Assembly: GCA_964628055.1 (NCBI GenBank)
Contig: CAZVNL010000024.1
Location: forward strand, 1 to 34,128
Direction: 5' to 3'
Source of the DNA: CAZBEL01 sp964628055
Lineage (GTDB): Bacteria > Fidelibacterota > Marinisomatia > Marinisomatales > TCS56
Length of the DNA stretch: 34,128 nt
Below are positions 16,372-24,965 of the stretch, in pieces (positions within the stretch are counted from its first letter, which is position 1; each line of letters opens with the position of its first letter). A program made the position numbers and the translations under genes. Under the pieces are notes generated by a model. That model saw nothing but the letters and a program-made list of their open reading frames with translations, was not told the origin of the DNA and searched no databases.

Positions 16372-17400
16372 GTGCCTGAACCCCATATCACTGACCCGAC
16401 GCCCATTGATGAAGACCGCCTGGAGGATACCACCCTTCGACCGTCACACTTTGACGATTTCATTGGACAAAAGGAAGTAACGGACAGTCTGAAGGTATAC
16501 ATTGAGGCGGCCAATAAGCGCCAGGAAGCCTTAGACCATGTATTGCTATTTGGCCCTCCCGGCCTGGGGAAGACCACCCTAGCTAACATCATCGCCCGGG
16601 AGTTGAAGGTGAGCCTGAAGCAATCCTCGGGACCCGTATTGGAACGGGCGGGGGACTTGGCTGGTGTTCTCACCAACCTCCAGCGGCGAGATGTATTCTT
16701 CATCGATGAAATTCACCGTCTGAATAGTGTGGTGGAGGAGTACCTCTACTCTGCCATGGAAGACTACCGCATCGAGATTATGATTGACAAAGGCCCCAGC
16801 GCCCGGAGTGTCCAGTTGAATGTAGATCGGTTTACGTTGATTGGGGCTACGACCCGTCTGGGCAATTTGACTTCTCCCCTCCGTGACCGGTTCGGGGTGG
16901 TGTTGCGGGTGGATTTCTACAATCCCGAGGAGCTGTTCCATATCGTGCGGCGTTCGGCCCGCATCTTGGGTGTGGATATTGATGATGAAGGCGCCCTGGA
17001 AATCGCCCGTCGCTCTCGGGGGACTCCCCGCATTGCCAATCGTATTCTCCGCCGGACCCGGGACTATGCGGAGGTGAAAGCTGACGGGGAAATCACGAAG
17101 AGCGTAGCCCAGGCTTCCCTCCAGACCCTGGGGATTGATGGGAATGGCCTGGATGACATGGATCGAAAAATTCTTTCCGTCCTCATCGAAAAGTTCAATG
17201 GTGGCCCTGTGGGAGTGAATTCCTTGTCCGTGGCGGTGAGCGAGGATGCCACGACCATCGAAGACGTTTATGAACCTTTTTTGATCAAGGAAGGTTTCAT
17301 TCAGCGGACCTCCCGGGGGCGGATTGCCCTGGAAAAGGCGTTTAAACTCCTGGGAAAAACTTTCAATAAAGCACAACAAGAGAGGTTGTTTGGATGGTAA
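16372..17400 (+). CDS. ruvB: Holliday junction DNA helicase RuvB
   Basis: About 342 residues, the normal RuvB length. RuvB is the hexameric AAA+ motor that drives branch migration of Holliday junctions with RuvA. The sequence shows RPSHFDDFIGQKEV, Walker A GPPGLGKTTLA, Walker B FIDEIHRLN and sensor 1 LIGATTRLGNLTSPLRDRFG. The sensor 2 region is GTPRIANRILRRTRDYAEV. The C-terminal winged helix ends with the typical EPFLIKEGFIQRTSRGR. The start is a GTG at 16372 (or a TTG three bases before); both lack a strong ribosome binding site. RuvA and RuvC are not adjacent. The stop overlaps queA by seven bases, a common neighbour of ruvB. Confidence 0.97.
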   Translation: MPEPHITDPTPIDEDRLEDTTLRPSHFDDFIGQKEVTDSLKVYIEAANKRQEALDHVLLFGPPGLGKTTLANIIARELKVSLKQSSGPVLERAGDLAGVLTNLQRRDVFFIDEIHRLNSVVEEYLYSAMEDYRIEIMIDKGPSARSVQLNVDRFTLIGATTRLGNLTSPLRDRFGVVLRVDFYNPEELFHIVRRSARILGVDIDDEGALEIARRSRGTPRIANRILRRTRDYAEVKADGEITKSVAQASLQTLGIDGNGLDDMDRKILSVLIEKFNGGPVGVNSLSVAVSEDATTIEDVYEPFLIKEGFIQRTSRGRIALEKAFKLLGKTFNKAQQERLFGW

Positions 17401-18446
17401 AAAAGAAACCCAAGTATAAACTGACCGATTTCGATTATCCCTTGCCGGAGAAATACATTGCTCAGTATCCGGCGCTGCGCCGCGACCTGGCAAAACTCAT
17501 GGTGGTCCACCGGGATACAGGAGAAATTGATCACCGGAAATTTTACAATTTAGTGGATTATGTGCGGAAAAATGATCTCATTATTCTCAACAATACCAAG
17601 GTCTTCCCCGCCCGGCTCTACGCCACCAAGGATCGCACCGATGCCAAAGTGGAAGTGTTTCTGTTGCGGGAGCTGGAGAATGATCTCTGGGAGGTGATGG
17701 TGCGGCCCGCCCGGAAAGTACGCATCGGGAATAAGTTAATGTTCGCCAAGAACGTGCACTGTGACGTGATTGACAACACCATTTCCGGGGGGCGCGTAGT
17801 GCGGTTTGAGTATAAGAATGATAATATTTATGACATCATTGATCGGATCGGCACCTCCCCCTTACCGCCCTACATCAAGCGTCCGGCCAATCCCCGCGAC
17901 AAGATTCGTTACCAGACGGTTTTCGCCGACAAGCGCGGGGCCGTTGCCGCCCCTACCGCGGGACTTCATTTTAATACCAACCTCATGAATAAATTAAAGG
18001 CTAAGGGCGTTAAAATTGCCTACGCTACCCTGCACATCGGTCTGGGGACTTTTCGCCCCGTACAGGTGGAGGATTTGAACCGTCACCAAATGGATTCGGA
18101 ATACTTCGAAGTGTCGCCCCAGACAGCCTTGGCCATTAACGAAGCCAAGAAAAGGCGCCGCAAGGTCATCGCTGTGGGGACCTCCACGGTGCGGGCCCTG
18201 GAAACGGTGGTGGTCTCCGGATTCCAGGTAACCGCCAAACGGGGTTGGACGGATAAATTCATTTATCCCCCCTACACCTTTAAAATGGTGGACGGCATGA
18301 TTACCAATTTCCATCAACCGAAGAGTACCCTCTTAATGATGGTGTCGGCGTTTGCGGGGCGTAACCTGATCATGCGCACCTACCGGGAAGCCAAGAGACA
18401 TAATTACCGTTTCCTGAGCTACGGCGATGCCATGCTCATCTTGTAG
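17394..18446 (+). CDS. queA: S-adenosylmethionine:tRNA ribosyltransferase-isomerase QueA
   Basis: 350 residues. QueA moves the ribosyl part of S-adenosylmethionine to preQ1-modified tRNA, making epoxyqueuosine at the wobble base. Typical family stretches are LTDFDYPLPEKYIAQYP, LIILNNTKVFPARL, GTSPLPPYIKR, GAVAAPTAGLHF, LHIGLGTFRPV and the C-terminal FHQPKSTLLMMVSAFAG. The length and all motifs are normal. It starts inside the end of ruvB with a seven-base overlap, so the two are translated together, as in many bacteria. Its 3' end is followed by 83 bases with no clear terminator before ispD. Confidence 0.97.
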   Translation: MVKKKPKYKLTDFDYPLPEKYIAQYPALRRDLAKLMVVHRDTGEIDHRKFYNLVDYVRKNDLIILNNTKVFPARLYATKDRTDAKVEVFLLRELENDLWEVMVRPARKVRIGNKLMFAKNVHCDVIDNTISGGRVVRFEYKNDNIYDIIDRIGTSPLPPYIKRPANPRDKIRYQTVFADKRGAVAAPTAGLHFNTNLMNKLKAKGVKIAYATLHIGLGTFRPVQVEDLNRHQMDSEYFEVSPQTALAINEAKKRRRKVIAVGTSTVRALETVVVSGFQVTAKRGWTDKFIYPPYTFKMVDGMITNFHQPKSTLLMMVSAFAGRNLIMRTYREAKRHNYRFLSYGDAMLIL

Positions 18447-18529
18447 GCCTAATTCTCAGTGGCTCTCTACCCACCAAAAGGAACGGGGTTGAAACCTGTT
18501 TCGGCATTCGCGGATGAGGCTCGGTAGCA

Positions 18530-19273
18530 ATGATGATGACTTCATCCCGGGCTAATGTATCCAAGGTGGGGGTGGTTCTCCCAGCGGCGGGTAAAGGCCG
18601 GCGCTTTGGTGAAGCGAAACAATTTCGCCTTCTGGGAAAGCGCCCTCTCCTCTTTCATGCGCTCCGTCCTTTTTTAGAAGAAGCGTGCGTTCACGAAGTT
18701 GTTGTGGTGGTACCACAGGAGATGGTCGGGCAGACAGAACGGGAGTTGAGCTCCCTCACCCAGGCCAAGACGATCCACGTTGTTCCCGGAGGGCCCCGGC
18801 GGCAAGATTCCGTTTACCAGGGAGTGAAAATTCTTTCGTCGCTGTGTAACTTGGTGTGTATTCACGATGCAGCCCGGCCGTTCCTCACTCCCAGGATGAT
18901 CCAGGAAACGGTGGCCGCCTGTCAGGATTTTGATGGGGCCGTAGTCGCCGTCCCCAGTCGGGATACCGTGAAACAGGTGGATAAGCTCACCTACCGGATC
19001 CGTACCACGCTTCCCCGGGAGACCATCTGGCTGGCCCAAACGCCTCAGACTTTTCATCGCCAACCCCTTAAAAAGGCCCTGCACCAGGCCGAGGAATCCG
19101 GCCTTATGGTGACAGACGAGGCCATGCTCCTGGAAGAATTAGGGTATTCTCTCACCATCGTGGAAGGCTCACCCATGAACGTGAAAATCACTACACCGGA
19201 AGATTGGGGTCTGGCCCAATACTATTACCAGCAACAGCGCTCCACCGAACATTTCACACCCCAGGCACGATGA
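18530..19273 (+). CDS. ispD: 2-C-methyl-D-erythritol 4-phosphate cytidylyltransferase IspD
   Basis: 247 residues. IspD joins CTP to methylerythritol phosphate in the MEP route to isoprenoid precursors. Seen are the nucleotide-binding VVLPAAGKGRRFGEAKQF, CIHDAARPFLTP, VAVPSRDTVKQV and KITTPEDWGLAQ near the end. Three ATG codons in a row (18530, 18533, 18536) could each start it; GATGAGG at 18513-18519 is the likely ribosome binding site. The last four bases overlap ispF (ATGA). Together with ispF and ispE this makes three successive or near-successive MEP steps in one operon. Confidence 0.96.
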   Translation: MMMTSSRANVSKVGVVLPAAGKGRRFGEAKQFRLLGKRPLLFHALRPFLEEACVHEVVVVVPQEMVGQTERELSSLTQAKTIHVVPGGPRRQDSVYQGVKILSSLCNLVCIHDAARPFLTPRMIQETVAACQDFDGAVVAVPSRDTVKQVDKLTYRIRTTLPRETIWLAQTPQTFHRQPLKKALHQAEESGLMVTDEAMLLEELGYSLTIVEGSPMNVKITTPEDWGLAQYYYQQQRSTEHFTPQAR

Positions 19274-19746
19274 CAGTTACCGGGATAGGCTTCGACGTTC
19301 ATCGTTTGGTGGCTGGTCGCCGGCTGGTGATCGGCGGGGTGGAAATACCTTCGCCAGTGGGTTCCCTGGGACATTCCGACGGGGATGTGCTTTTACACGC
19401 CATAGTGGATGCCATCTTAGGCGCCGCCAATTTGGGAGATATAGGGACGTGGTTCCCTAGTGAAGGCCAACGCTGGAAGGATGCCGATAGCAAGCAGTTC
19501 TTGGCTACAGCCATGGAAAAGGCTCGTCAAAAAGGGTTTGAATTGGTTCATTTGGATAGCATTGTATTGCTCCAGAAACCTGCTTTGCGCGACTTTATTC
19601 CCCAGATGCGCGACCTCGTCGCCTATACATTGCAGGTAGACGAATCGTGCGTCTCCATAAAGACCACCACCACGGATCGTTTAGGATTCATTGGTCAGGG
19701 GCGCGGTGTGGCTGCCCAGGCTGTGGCTACCCTTTCTAAGTCCTGA
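19270..19746 (+). CDS. ispF: 2-C-methyl-D-erythritol 2,4-cyclodiphosphate synthase IspF
   Basis: 158 residues, the standard length. IspF closes the cyclic diphosphate in the MEP pathway. The zinc ligands are visible in GFDVHRL (Asp and His) and in the histidine of LGHSDGDVLLHAIVDAILGA. The end KTTTTDRLGFIGQGRGVAAQAVATL is typical of the cytidine-binding and trimer region. It starts in an ATGA overlap with ispD, and ispE follows three bases after its stop. The ispD-ispF overlap may help keep the two enzymes in balance; some bacteria fuse them. Confidence 0.97.
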   Translation: MTVTGIGFDVHRLVAGRRLVIGGVEIPSPVGSLGHSDGDVLLHAIVDAILGAANLGDIGTWFPSEGQRWKDADSKQFLATAMEKARQKGFELVHLDSIVLLQKPALRDFIPQMRDLVAYTLQVDESCVSIKTTTTDRLGFIGQGRGVAAQAVATLSKS

Positions 19747-19749
19747 AAA

Positions 19750-20595
19750 ATGAATCAGGTTACTGTGTCAGCCCCGGCCAAGGTCAACATGGGCCTACGG
19801 GTGCTTCACCTGCGGAGGGATGGTTACCATAATATCCACACCGTTTTTCAGGAATTAGAGTATTCCGACACGGTTACGCTTGTCAGAAGATCCGCAGGGT
19901 GGGGTTTCACGTCGAATGTTCCCTGGGTTCCCATCGATGAAGCGAATCTTTGTGTTCAGGCCTATCTCCTCGTGAAGGAACGCTTTCCCGCGCTGCCGGG
20001 AATGGAGATTATCCTGCACAAGCGCATTCCCCTCCAATCCGGTTTGGGGGGCGGTTCCAGCGATGGAGCCGCCGTGTTGAAGGGTTTAAACCGTTTATTT
20101 GCCCTGGGGTTGCGAGAAGAAGCTTTAGAGGATTTGGGGCGTGAGTTGGGGGCCGATGTCGCTTTTTTTATTCGCGGGGGCACGCAGTTGGGTGAAGGGA
20201 TTGGTGATCGCCTGACGCCGTTATCGGAAGGAATTCAGGGTACCTTTCTGTTGGTAATACCGGAGATTTCCATTGTCACGCGCTGGGCTTATGAAGCCTT
20301 AAAAAAGCCTTTGGAAACGCCCGGGGATAAACCTAATTTTGCTGACCTTCTGAAACGGGAACCGATTCCCTTTCCGCTATTTGAGAATGATTTTGAACAG
20401 GTGGTTTTTTCCGCACATCCAGAGATTGGGTTGATCAAGGATCAACTGCTCCGCCACGGAGCGCGTTTCGCCAGTCTGTCGGGGAGTGGCTCGACTGTGT
20501 TTGGAATTTTCGCCGATGAAACCCACGCTAGGCGGGCCCAGGCGCATTTTTCACCACAGTACCAAACCATTCTCACCCACCCCATCTTTTCCTGA
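19750..20595 (+). CDS. ispE: 4-diphosphocytidyl-2-C-methyl-D-erythritol kinase IspE
   Basis: 281 residues, a GHMP-family kinase that phosphorylates CDP-methylerythritol between the IspD and IspF steps. The N-terminal SAPAKVNMGLRVLHLRRDGYH holds the catalytic lysine region. The ATP loop is PLQSGLGGGSSDGAAV, with the catalytic aspartate in SSDGA. The C-terminal GHMP motif is SLSGSGSTVFGIF. The start is ATG 19750, three bases after ispF, without a strong ribosome binding site, so translation probably follows on from ispF. About 20 bases after the stop a promoter for tRNA-Gln begins. Confidence 0.97.
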   Translation: MNQVTVSAPAKVNMGLRVLHLRRDGYHNIHTVFQELEYSDTVTLVRRSAGWGFTSNVPWVPIDEANLCVQAYLLVKERFPALPGMEIILHKRIPLQSGLGGGSSDGAAVLKGLNRLFALGLREEALEDLGRELGADVAFFIRGGTQLGEGIGDRLTPLSEGIQGTFLLVIPEISIVTRWAYEALKKPLETPGDKPNFADLLKREPIPFPLFENDFEQVVFSAHPEIGLIKDQLLRHGARFASLSGSGSTVFGIFADETHARRAQAHFSPQYQTILTHPIFS

Positions 20596-20618
20596 ATCCC
20601 TTTCTCACACCTGGCCTG

Positions 20619-20647
20619 TTGACCAATGGTAGACGTATTGCTACCAT
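20619..20647 (+). promoter_or_regulatory. Promoter for tRNA-Gln and the prs operon
   Basis: TTGACC (20619-20624), a 17-base spacer and TACCAT (20642-20647) make a good sigma-70-type promoter. The start near 20654 lies about 28 bases before the mature tRNA 5' end, leaving room for RNase P processing. The same transcript should run into prs and beyond. Confidence 0.65.
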
Positions 20648-20681
20648 CCGCTCTGGAACGGTGCCTTTGAAAAACCAATCT

Positions 20682-20752
20682 TGGGGAGTCGTCTAAGGGT
20701 AGGACAACGGGTTTTGGTCCCGTCAGTCGGGGTTCGAGTCCCTGCTCCCCAG
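20682..20752 (+). tRNA. tRNA-Gln (anticodon UUG)
   Basis: A 71-base cloverleaf. The acceptor stem is TGGGGAG (20682-20688) with CTCCCCA (20745-20751) and discriminator G at 20752. The anticodon arm is ACGGG, loop TTTTGGT, CCCGT, with anticodon TTG at 20714-20716. The T arm has GTTCGAG. CCA is not encoded: CAA follows the discriminator. The start codon of prs is only nine bases downstream. Confidence 0.97.
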
Positions 20753-20761
20753 CAAAAAGAA

Positions 20762-21706
20762 ATGGCTAATCAAATTAAAATATTTTCCGGACGAAGTAAT
20801 CCGGCCTTGGCCCAGCGCATCGCCGATTATATCGGCATTCCTCTGGGATCCATAACGATTAAGAATTTTGCTGACGGCGAGTTGTGGATCAAGTTTGAGG
20901 AAAATATTCGGGGTTGCGACGTTTTTCTGGTCCAGTCCACCAACAGCCCGGCCCAGAACATTCTGGAATTGACGCTCATGCTGGATGCCGCTGTGCGTGC
21001 TTCAGCCGGTCGGGTAACAGCCGTGATTCCCTATTTCGGTTATGGGCGCCAGGACCGGAAAGACCAGCCTCGCGTCCCTGTTTCGTCGCGGGTCATGGTG
21101 GATATGTTCACCGCCGCCGGGGCCAGCCGCATTATCAGTATGGACTTACACTCCACCCAAATTCAAGGCTTTGCTAATATTCCCTTCGACCACCTCTACA
21201 GCCGGATGGTCTTCTTGGGCGCCATCGGGGAATTGGGCTTGGAGCCCAGCGAAGCGGTTGTTTTGGCTCCTGATATCGGCTCTACGCGCATGAGTCAGGC
21301 CTATGCCAAACGCCTGGGGATGAATTTTGCCCTCATCGACAAACGGCGTTTTGCTCCTAATCAAGCCGAGGTGGTTCATCTCATTGGGGAATTGAGGGGG
21401 AAAGATGTACTCATCATTGACGATATGATTGATACAGCTGGTACCACCGTGAACGCTGCTCAGAAGGCCATGGAAGAGGATGCCCGGTCAGTGACTGTTT
21501 TGGCCACCCACGCTTTGCTTTCGCCACCGGCAATAGAGCGCCTGAAGGCGGCTGAATTAAAGCGCGTGGTGGTGACCGATACCATCGTCATTCCGGAGGA
21601 GAAAAAATTAGACAATATGTCCATCATCACCGTAGGATCAATTTTCGGAGAGGCCATAAAGCGTATTCACGCCAGTGAATCAGTAAGCGCCCTCTTCGAG
21701 TTTTAG
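20762..21706 (+). CDS. prs: Ribose-phosphate pyrophosphokinase (PRPP synthase)
   Basis: 314 residues, the normal length. Prs makes PRPP from ribose 5-phosphate and ATP for purine, pyrimidine, histidine and NAD synthesis. Seen are IKIFSGRSNPALAQRIA, FADGELWIKFEENIRG, DVFLVQSTNSPAQNILEL and the ATP-binding YFGYGRQDRK. The Mg site is MDLHSTQIQGFANIP, and the PRPP loop is VLIIDDMIDTAGTTVNAA. The frame runs back through the tRNA, but the true start is ATG 20762, where the protein family begins. The tRNA ends nine bases before, so tRNA 3' processing would leave a very short leader with only a weak AAAGAA ahead of the start. Confidence 0.97.
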   Translation: MANQIKIFSGRSNPALAQRIADYIGIPLGSITIKNFADGELWIKFEENIRGCDVFLVQSTNSPAQNILELTLMLDAAVRASAGRVTAVIPYFGYGRQDRKDQPRVPVSSRVMVDMFTAAGASRIISMDLHSTQIQGFANIPFDHLYSRMVFLGAIGELGLEPSEAVVLAPDIGSTRMSQAYAKRLGMNFALIDKRRFAPNQAEVVHLIGELRGKDVLIIDDMIDTAGTTVNAAQKAMEEDARSVTVLATHALLSPPAIERLKAAELKRVVVTDTIVIPEEKKLDNMSIITVGSIFGEAIKRIHASESVSALFEF

Positions 21707-21719
21707 TTGGAGGTAAACG

Positions 21720-22361
21720 ATGCCAAACTATTATGCCCTTGAGGTTATGAAACGGGAGGCCAAGGGAAGTGCCGCCGCCCGACGCTTGCGACGGGAAGGG
21801 AAAATCCCGGCGGTATTTTATTCCCACGGGAAAAAGAATCTCAATTTGGCGGTGAAGGCCAAAGATTTTTACACCGCCCTACACACTGGCCAACATATTT
21901 TTGAGACCAAGCTGGACGGAAAACGCCAGTTTCTCATTGTCAAGGAGGTTCAGTACCACCCCGTCACGGATCAGATTATTCACGTGGATTTAATGGGCGT
22001 GAAGATGACCGAACGGGTGACGATTACAGTACCCCTGGAGTTGAAGGGAGAATCCGTGGGTGTAAAGCTGGGCGGGGTACTCATGCAGAACCTCACCATG
22101 GCCGAGGTAAACTGTCTCCCCACCCATGTACCCGATAGTATTGACGTAGATGTGAGTGGGTTGGATATCAATCAACATATTGCGGCAGGAGATATTGAGC
22201 TTCCCAAAGGGGTGGAAATGGTCACCCCTGCGGATGTAACCGTGGTTACGGTTCAGTCTACGCGAGTGGTGGAAGAGCCGGGAGTGGCTGAAGAGGTGGA
22301 GCTGGAAGAAAGGCCGGAGGAAGCTCCTGCGGAAACTGAGGGCGAGAGCGCTGCGGAGTAA
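21720..22361 (+). CDS. rplY: 50S ribosomal protein L25, general stress CTC/TL5 form
   Basis: 213 residues: the long CTC or TL5 type with two domains, not the short E. coli L25. The 5S rRNA-binding N-terminal domain (1-92) has the start RREAKGSAAARRLRREGKIP and KEVQYHPVTDQIIHVDLMGV. The C-terminal beta domain (about 95-185) includes VPLELKGESVGVKLGGVL and LPTHVPDSIDVDVSGLDI. An acidic tail rich in Glu and Ala follows. Ribosome binding site GGAGG lies just before ATG 21720. It sits between prs and pth, a gene order seen in several bacterial groups. The stop overlaps the pth start by one base. Confidence 0.97.
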   Translation: MPNYYALEVMKREAKGSAAARRLRREGKIPAVFYSHGKKNLNLAVKAKDFYTALHTGQHIFETKLDGKRQFLIVKEVQYHPVTDQIIHVDLMGVKMTERVTITVPLELKGESVGVKLGGVLMQNLTMAEVNCLPTHVPDSIDVDVSGLDINQHIAAGDIELPKGVEMVTPADVTVVTVQSTRVVEEPGVAEEVELEERPEEAPAETEGESAAE

Positions 22362-22939
22362 TGGTAGTGTTTATAGGTTTAGGGAACGTGGGTGCGCAGT
22401 ACGCCGATACGAAGCATAATGCCGGCTTCTGGGTTGTGGATGAACTGGCCCGTCGGTGGTCCCTTACCTTTAAGCCCGGCCGGGGAGCGTACGTTTATGC
22501 CCCTGACGAACGCCGGGAGGTCCTGTTAGCCAAGCCCACCACCGGCATGAACGCCAGTGGCGTGGCGGTGAAGCAGCTGGTGCACCAGTGGGAAGTTCCC
22601 TTGAAGAACCTGTACGTCATCCTGGATGACGTGGATTTACCTTTAGGAAGCCTTCGCTTGCGTCCCAAGGGCGGTGATGGTTGTCACCGGGGGATGGCCT
22701 CCGTGATTTACCAGTTAGGGGATCAGCACTTTCCCCGTTTGCGGGTGGGAATTGCCACGGCTGAGCGGACGCGTCCGGCTGAGCGTTTTGTGTTAAAACC
22801 CTTTCGGAAAAAAGATCTTCCTCTGGGGAGGATGATGGTGCAGCTGGCCGCGGATGCGGTGGAAATGATATTGGAACAGGGTCTGGAGCAGACCATGACA
22901 CATTACAACCGTATGGAAAAAACAGACGAGGTACATTGA
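22361..22939 (+). CDS. pth: Peptidyl-tRNA hydrolase
   Basis: 192 residues, normal for Pth, which frees tRNA from stalled peptidyl-tRNA. The N-terminal FIGLGNVGAQYADTKHNAGF contains the Asn and the catalytic His (KHNAGF). TTGMNASGVAV carries the second Asn, and VILDDVDLPLGSLRLR the Asp. The substrate loop, GGHGGHNG in E. coli, reads GGDGCHRG: the His is kept but the Asn becomes Arg and a Gly becomes Cys. The start ATG shares a base with the rplY stop (TAATG). The stop TGA overlaps the start of the pyrophosphatase gene by one base. Confidence 0.96.
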   Translation: MVVFIGLGNVGAQYADTKHNAGFWVVDELARRWSLTFKPGRGAYVYAPDERREVLLAKPTTGMNASGVAVKQLVHQWEVPLKNLYVILDDVDLPLGSLRLRPKGGDGCHRGMASVIYQLGDQHFPRLRVGIATAERTRPAERFVLKPFRKKDLPLGRMMVQLAADAVEMILEQGLEQTMTHYNRMEKTDEVH

Positions 22940-24948
22940 TGGGTTACTATTTGATTCCTCTCGCGGGAGTGTTAGCGCTCTTGTATTCTTTTTGGCGGAG
23001 TGTTTGGATTAGCCAGCAAGACCCCGGAAATGATCGGATGCAGGAAATTGGGCAGGCTGTTCGTGAAGGGGCCATGGCCTTTTTAGCGCGTGAATATAAG
23101 GTATTGGCCATTTTTGTGGTGGCTGTGGGCGCCATGCTTTATGCCGCACGCTTATCGGGGGGCACTGAGTTAGTAGCCGTTAGTTTTGTTATGGGTGCAT
23201 TCTGCTCCGGGTTGGCTGGGTTATTAGGGATGCGCGTTGCCACGGCGGCGAATAACCGTACGACCCACGCCGCTCGAACCAGTTTGAACAGTGCTCTTCG
23301 GGTCGCCTTCAATGGCGGCTCGGTTATGGGAATGAGCGTAGTCGGCCTGGGAGTGTTGGGACTCTCATTGCTCTTTTGGCTTTATGGTGGCCAGGAACCA
23401 GGCGCCGATTTACCCCATGTGCTTGAAATTCTTTCCGGGTTTGCCATGGGGGCCAGTTCCATTGCCCTATTCGCTCGTGTCGGGGGCGGTATTTACACCA
23501 AGGCTGCCGACGTGGGAGCCGATTTAGTGGGAAAAATTGAAGCTGGCATCCCCGAGGATGATCCCCGCAATCCCGCAACCATCGCTGATAATGTAGGGGA
23601 TAACGTGGGGGATGTAGCCGGCATGGGGGCTGACCTGTTTGAGTCTTATGTGGGTTCAATCGTAGGCGCCATGGTCTTGGCCGCCAGCAGTTTAGGTTAC
23701 AGCTATGTAATCCTTCCCTTGGCGCTGGCCGCGACGGGTATTGTGGTCTCCATTTTAGGGACGCTGTTTGTGCGTACCAAGGAGGGGGGCAATCCCCAGG
23801 CTGCTTTGAACTTAGGTATTTTCGGAGCCGGCGGTATCATGGTCGTCGTTTCCTGGTTTGTGATTGATAACCTGGCCCAGGCTGGACAATTGGCTGGAAT
23901 CAACGTGTTTGGGGCTACGGTAGTTGGTTTGGTGACCGGCATTGTGGTGGGGCTTCTTACAGAGTATTACACCGCCCTGGGGCGCAGGCCCACCATCAGA
24001 ATCGCCAATGCCAGCAAGACCGGTCCCGCCACGAATATTATCAGCGGTTTGGCCACGGGCATGCAATCCACCGCCCTGCCAGTGTTGATGATCGCCATCG
24101 CCATCCTTGTCTCCTACTGGTTAGCCGGGTTGTACGGAATTGCCATTGCCGCTCTGGGAATGTTGGCCACGACCGGCATTCAACTCTCGGTGGATGCTTA
24201 TGGTCCTATTGCCGATAATGCTGGTGGATGTGCCGAAATGGCCGGTTTGGGGCCGGAGATACGGGAGCGTACGGACAAGTTGGATGCCGTGGGTAACACC
24301 ACGGCGGCCATTGGGAAAGGCTTTGCCATTGGTTCGGCCGCCCTCACCGCCTTGGCCCTGTTTAGTGCTTACCGGACAACGGTGGGATTGGAGTCGATTG
24401 ATATTGTGAATCCCAAGGTCATGGCAGGACTGTTGATTGGGGGCATCCTGCCGTTCCTTTTCTCTTCTTTTGCCATGAAAGCGGTAGGGGAGGCAGCCTT
24501 TGATATGATCGAGGAGGTACGGCGGCAGTTCCGGGAGATCGAAGGCTTGTTAGAAGGGAAAGCCCGCGCCGATTACGCCCGCTGTGTGGACATTTCCACG
24601 GCTGCCGCTATTAAACGGATGATTGTCCCCGGTCTGCTGGCGGTATTGACGCCTGTGTTCTTTGGACTGGTGCTCCATGATGCCGAAATGTTAGGTGGTG
24701 TCCTGGCGGGGGTGACCGTCACCGGTGTTTTAATGGCGATCTTCATGGCCAATGCCGGAGGCGCCTGGGACAATGCCAAGAAATACATTGAGGGCGGCGA
24801 ATTAGGGGGCAAAGGTAGCGATGCCCATAAAGCAGCAGTGGTAGGCGATACGGTGGGTGATCCCTTCAAGGATACCGCGGGTCCTTCGCTGAATATTTTG
24901 ATTAAGTTGATGTCGGTGGTATCCTTGGTCATTGCACCGATGATTTAA
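22939..24948 (+). CDS. hppA: Membrane-bound ion-pumping pyrophosphatase
   Basis: 669 residues with about 16 membrane helices. It hydrolyses PPi and pumps ions across the inner membrane. The active-site stretches are DVGADLVGKIEAGIPEDDPR, ADNVGDNVGDVAGMGADLFE and VVGDTVGDPFKDTAGPSLN. At the position that separates potassium-dependent from independent enzymes, the sequence is GNTTAAIGKG, with Ala456 and Gly459 rather than the Lys and Thr of independent enzymes. That points to a potassium-dependent type. Glu235 in DLFESY fits sodium-pumping enzymes but is not decisive. The start is ATG 22939 (a TTG lies just before), with GAGG at 22928-22931. It occupies the place where ychF often lies between pth and rpsF. 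Confidence 0.96.
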   Translation: MGYYLIPLAGVLALLYSFWRSVWISQQDPGNDRMQEIGQAVREGAMAFLAREYKVLAIFVVAVGAMLYAARLSGGTELVAVSFVMGAFCSGLAGLLGMRVATAANNRTTHAARTSLNSALRVAFNGGSVMGMSVVGLGVLGLSLLFWLYGGQEPGADLPHVLEILSGFAMGASSIALFARVGGGIYTKAADVGADLVGKIEAGIPEDDPRNPATIADNVGDNVGDVAGMGADLFESYVGSIVGAMVLAASSLGYSYVILPLALAATGIVVSILGTLFVRTKEGGNPQAALNLGIFGAGGIMVVVSWFVIDNLAQAGQLAGINVFGATVVGLVTGIVVGLLTEYYTALGRRPTIRIANASKTGPATNIISGLATGMQSTALPVLMIAIAILVSYWLAGLYGIAIAALGMLATTGIQLSVDAYGPIADNAGGCAEMAGLGPEIRERTDKLDAVGNTTAAIGKGFAIGSAALTALALFSAYRTTVGLESIDIVNPKVMAGLLIGGILPFLFSSFAMKAVGEAAFDMIEEVRRQFREIEGLLEGKARADYARCVDISTAAAIKRMIVPGLLAVLTPVFFGLVLHDAEMLGGVLAGVTVTGVLMAIFMANAGGAWDNAKKYIEGGELGGKGSDAHKAAVVGDTVGDPFKDTAGPSLNILIKLMSVVSLVIAPMI

Positions 24949-24965
24949 CCAGGAGTGACGGTATA

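Noticed and set aside
20681..20761. Extended N-terminus for prs reading through the tRNA
   Set aside because: The extra residues are a translation of tRNA-Gln; normal Prs begins at the ATG at 20762.
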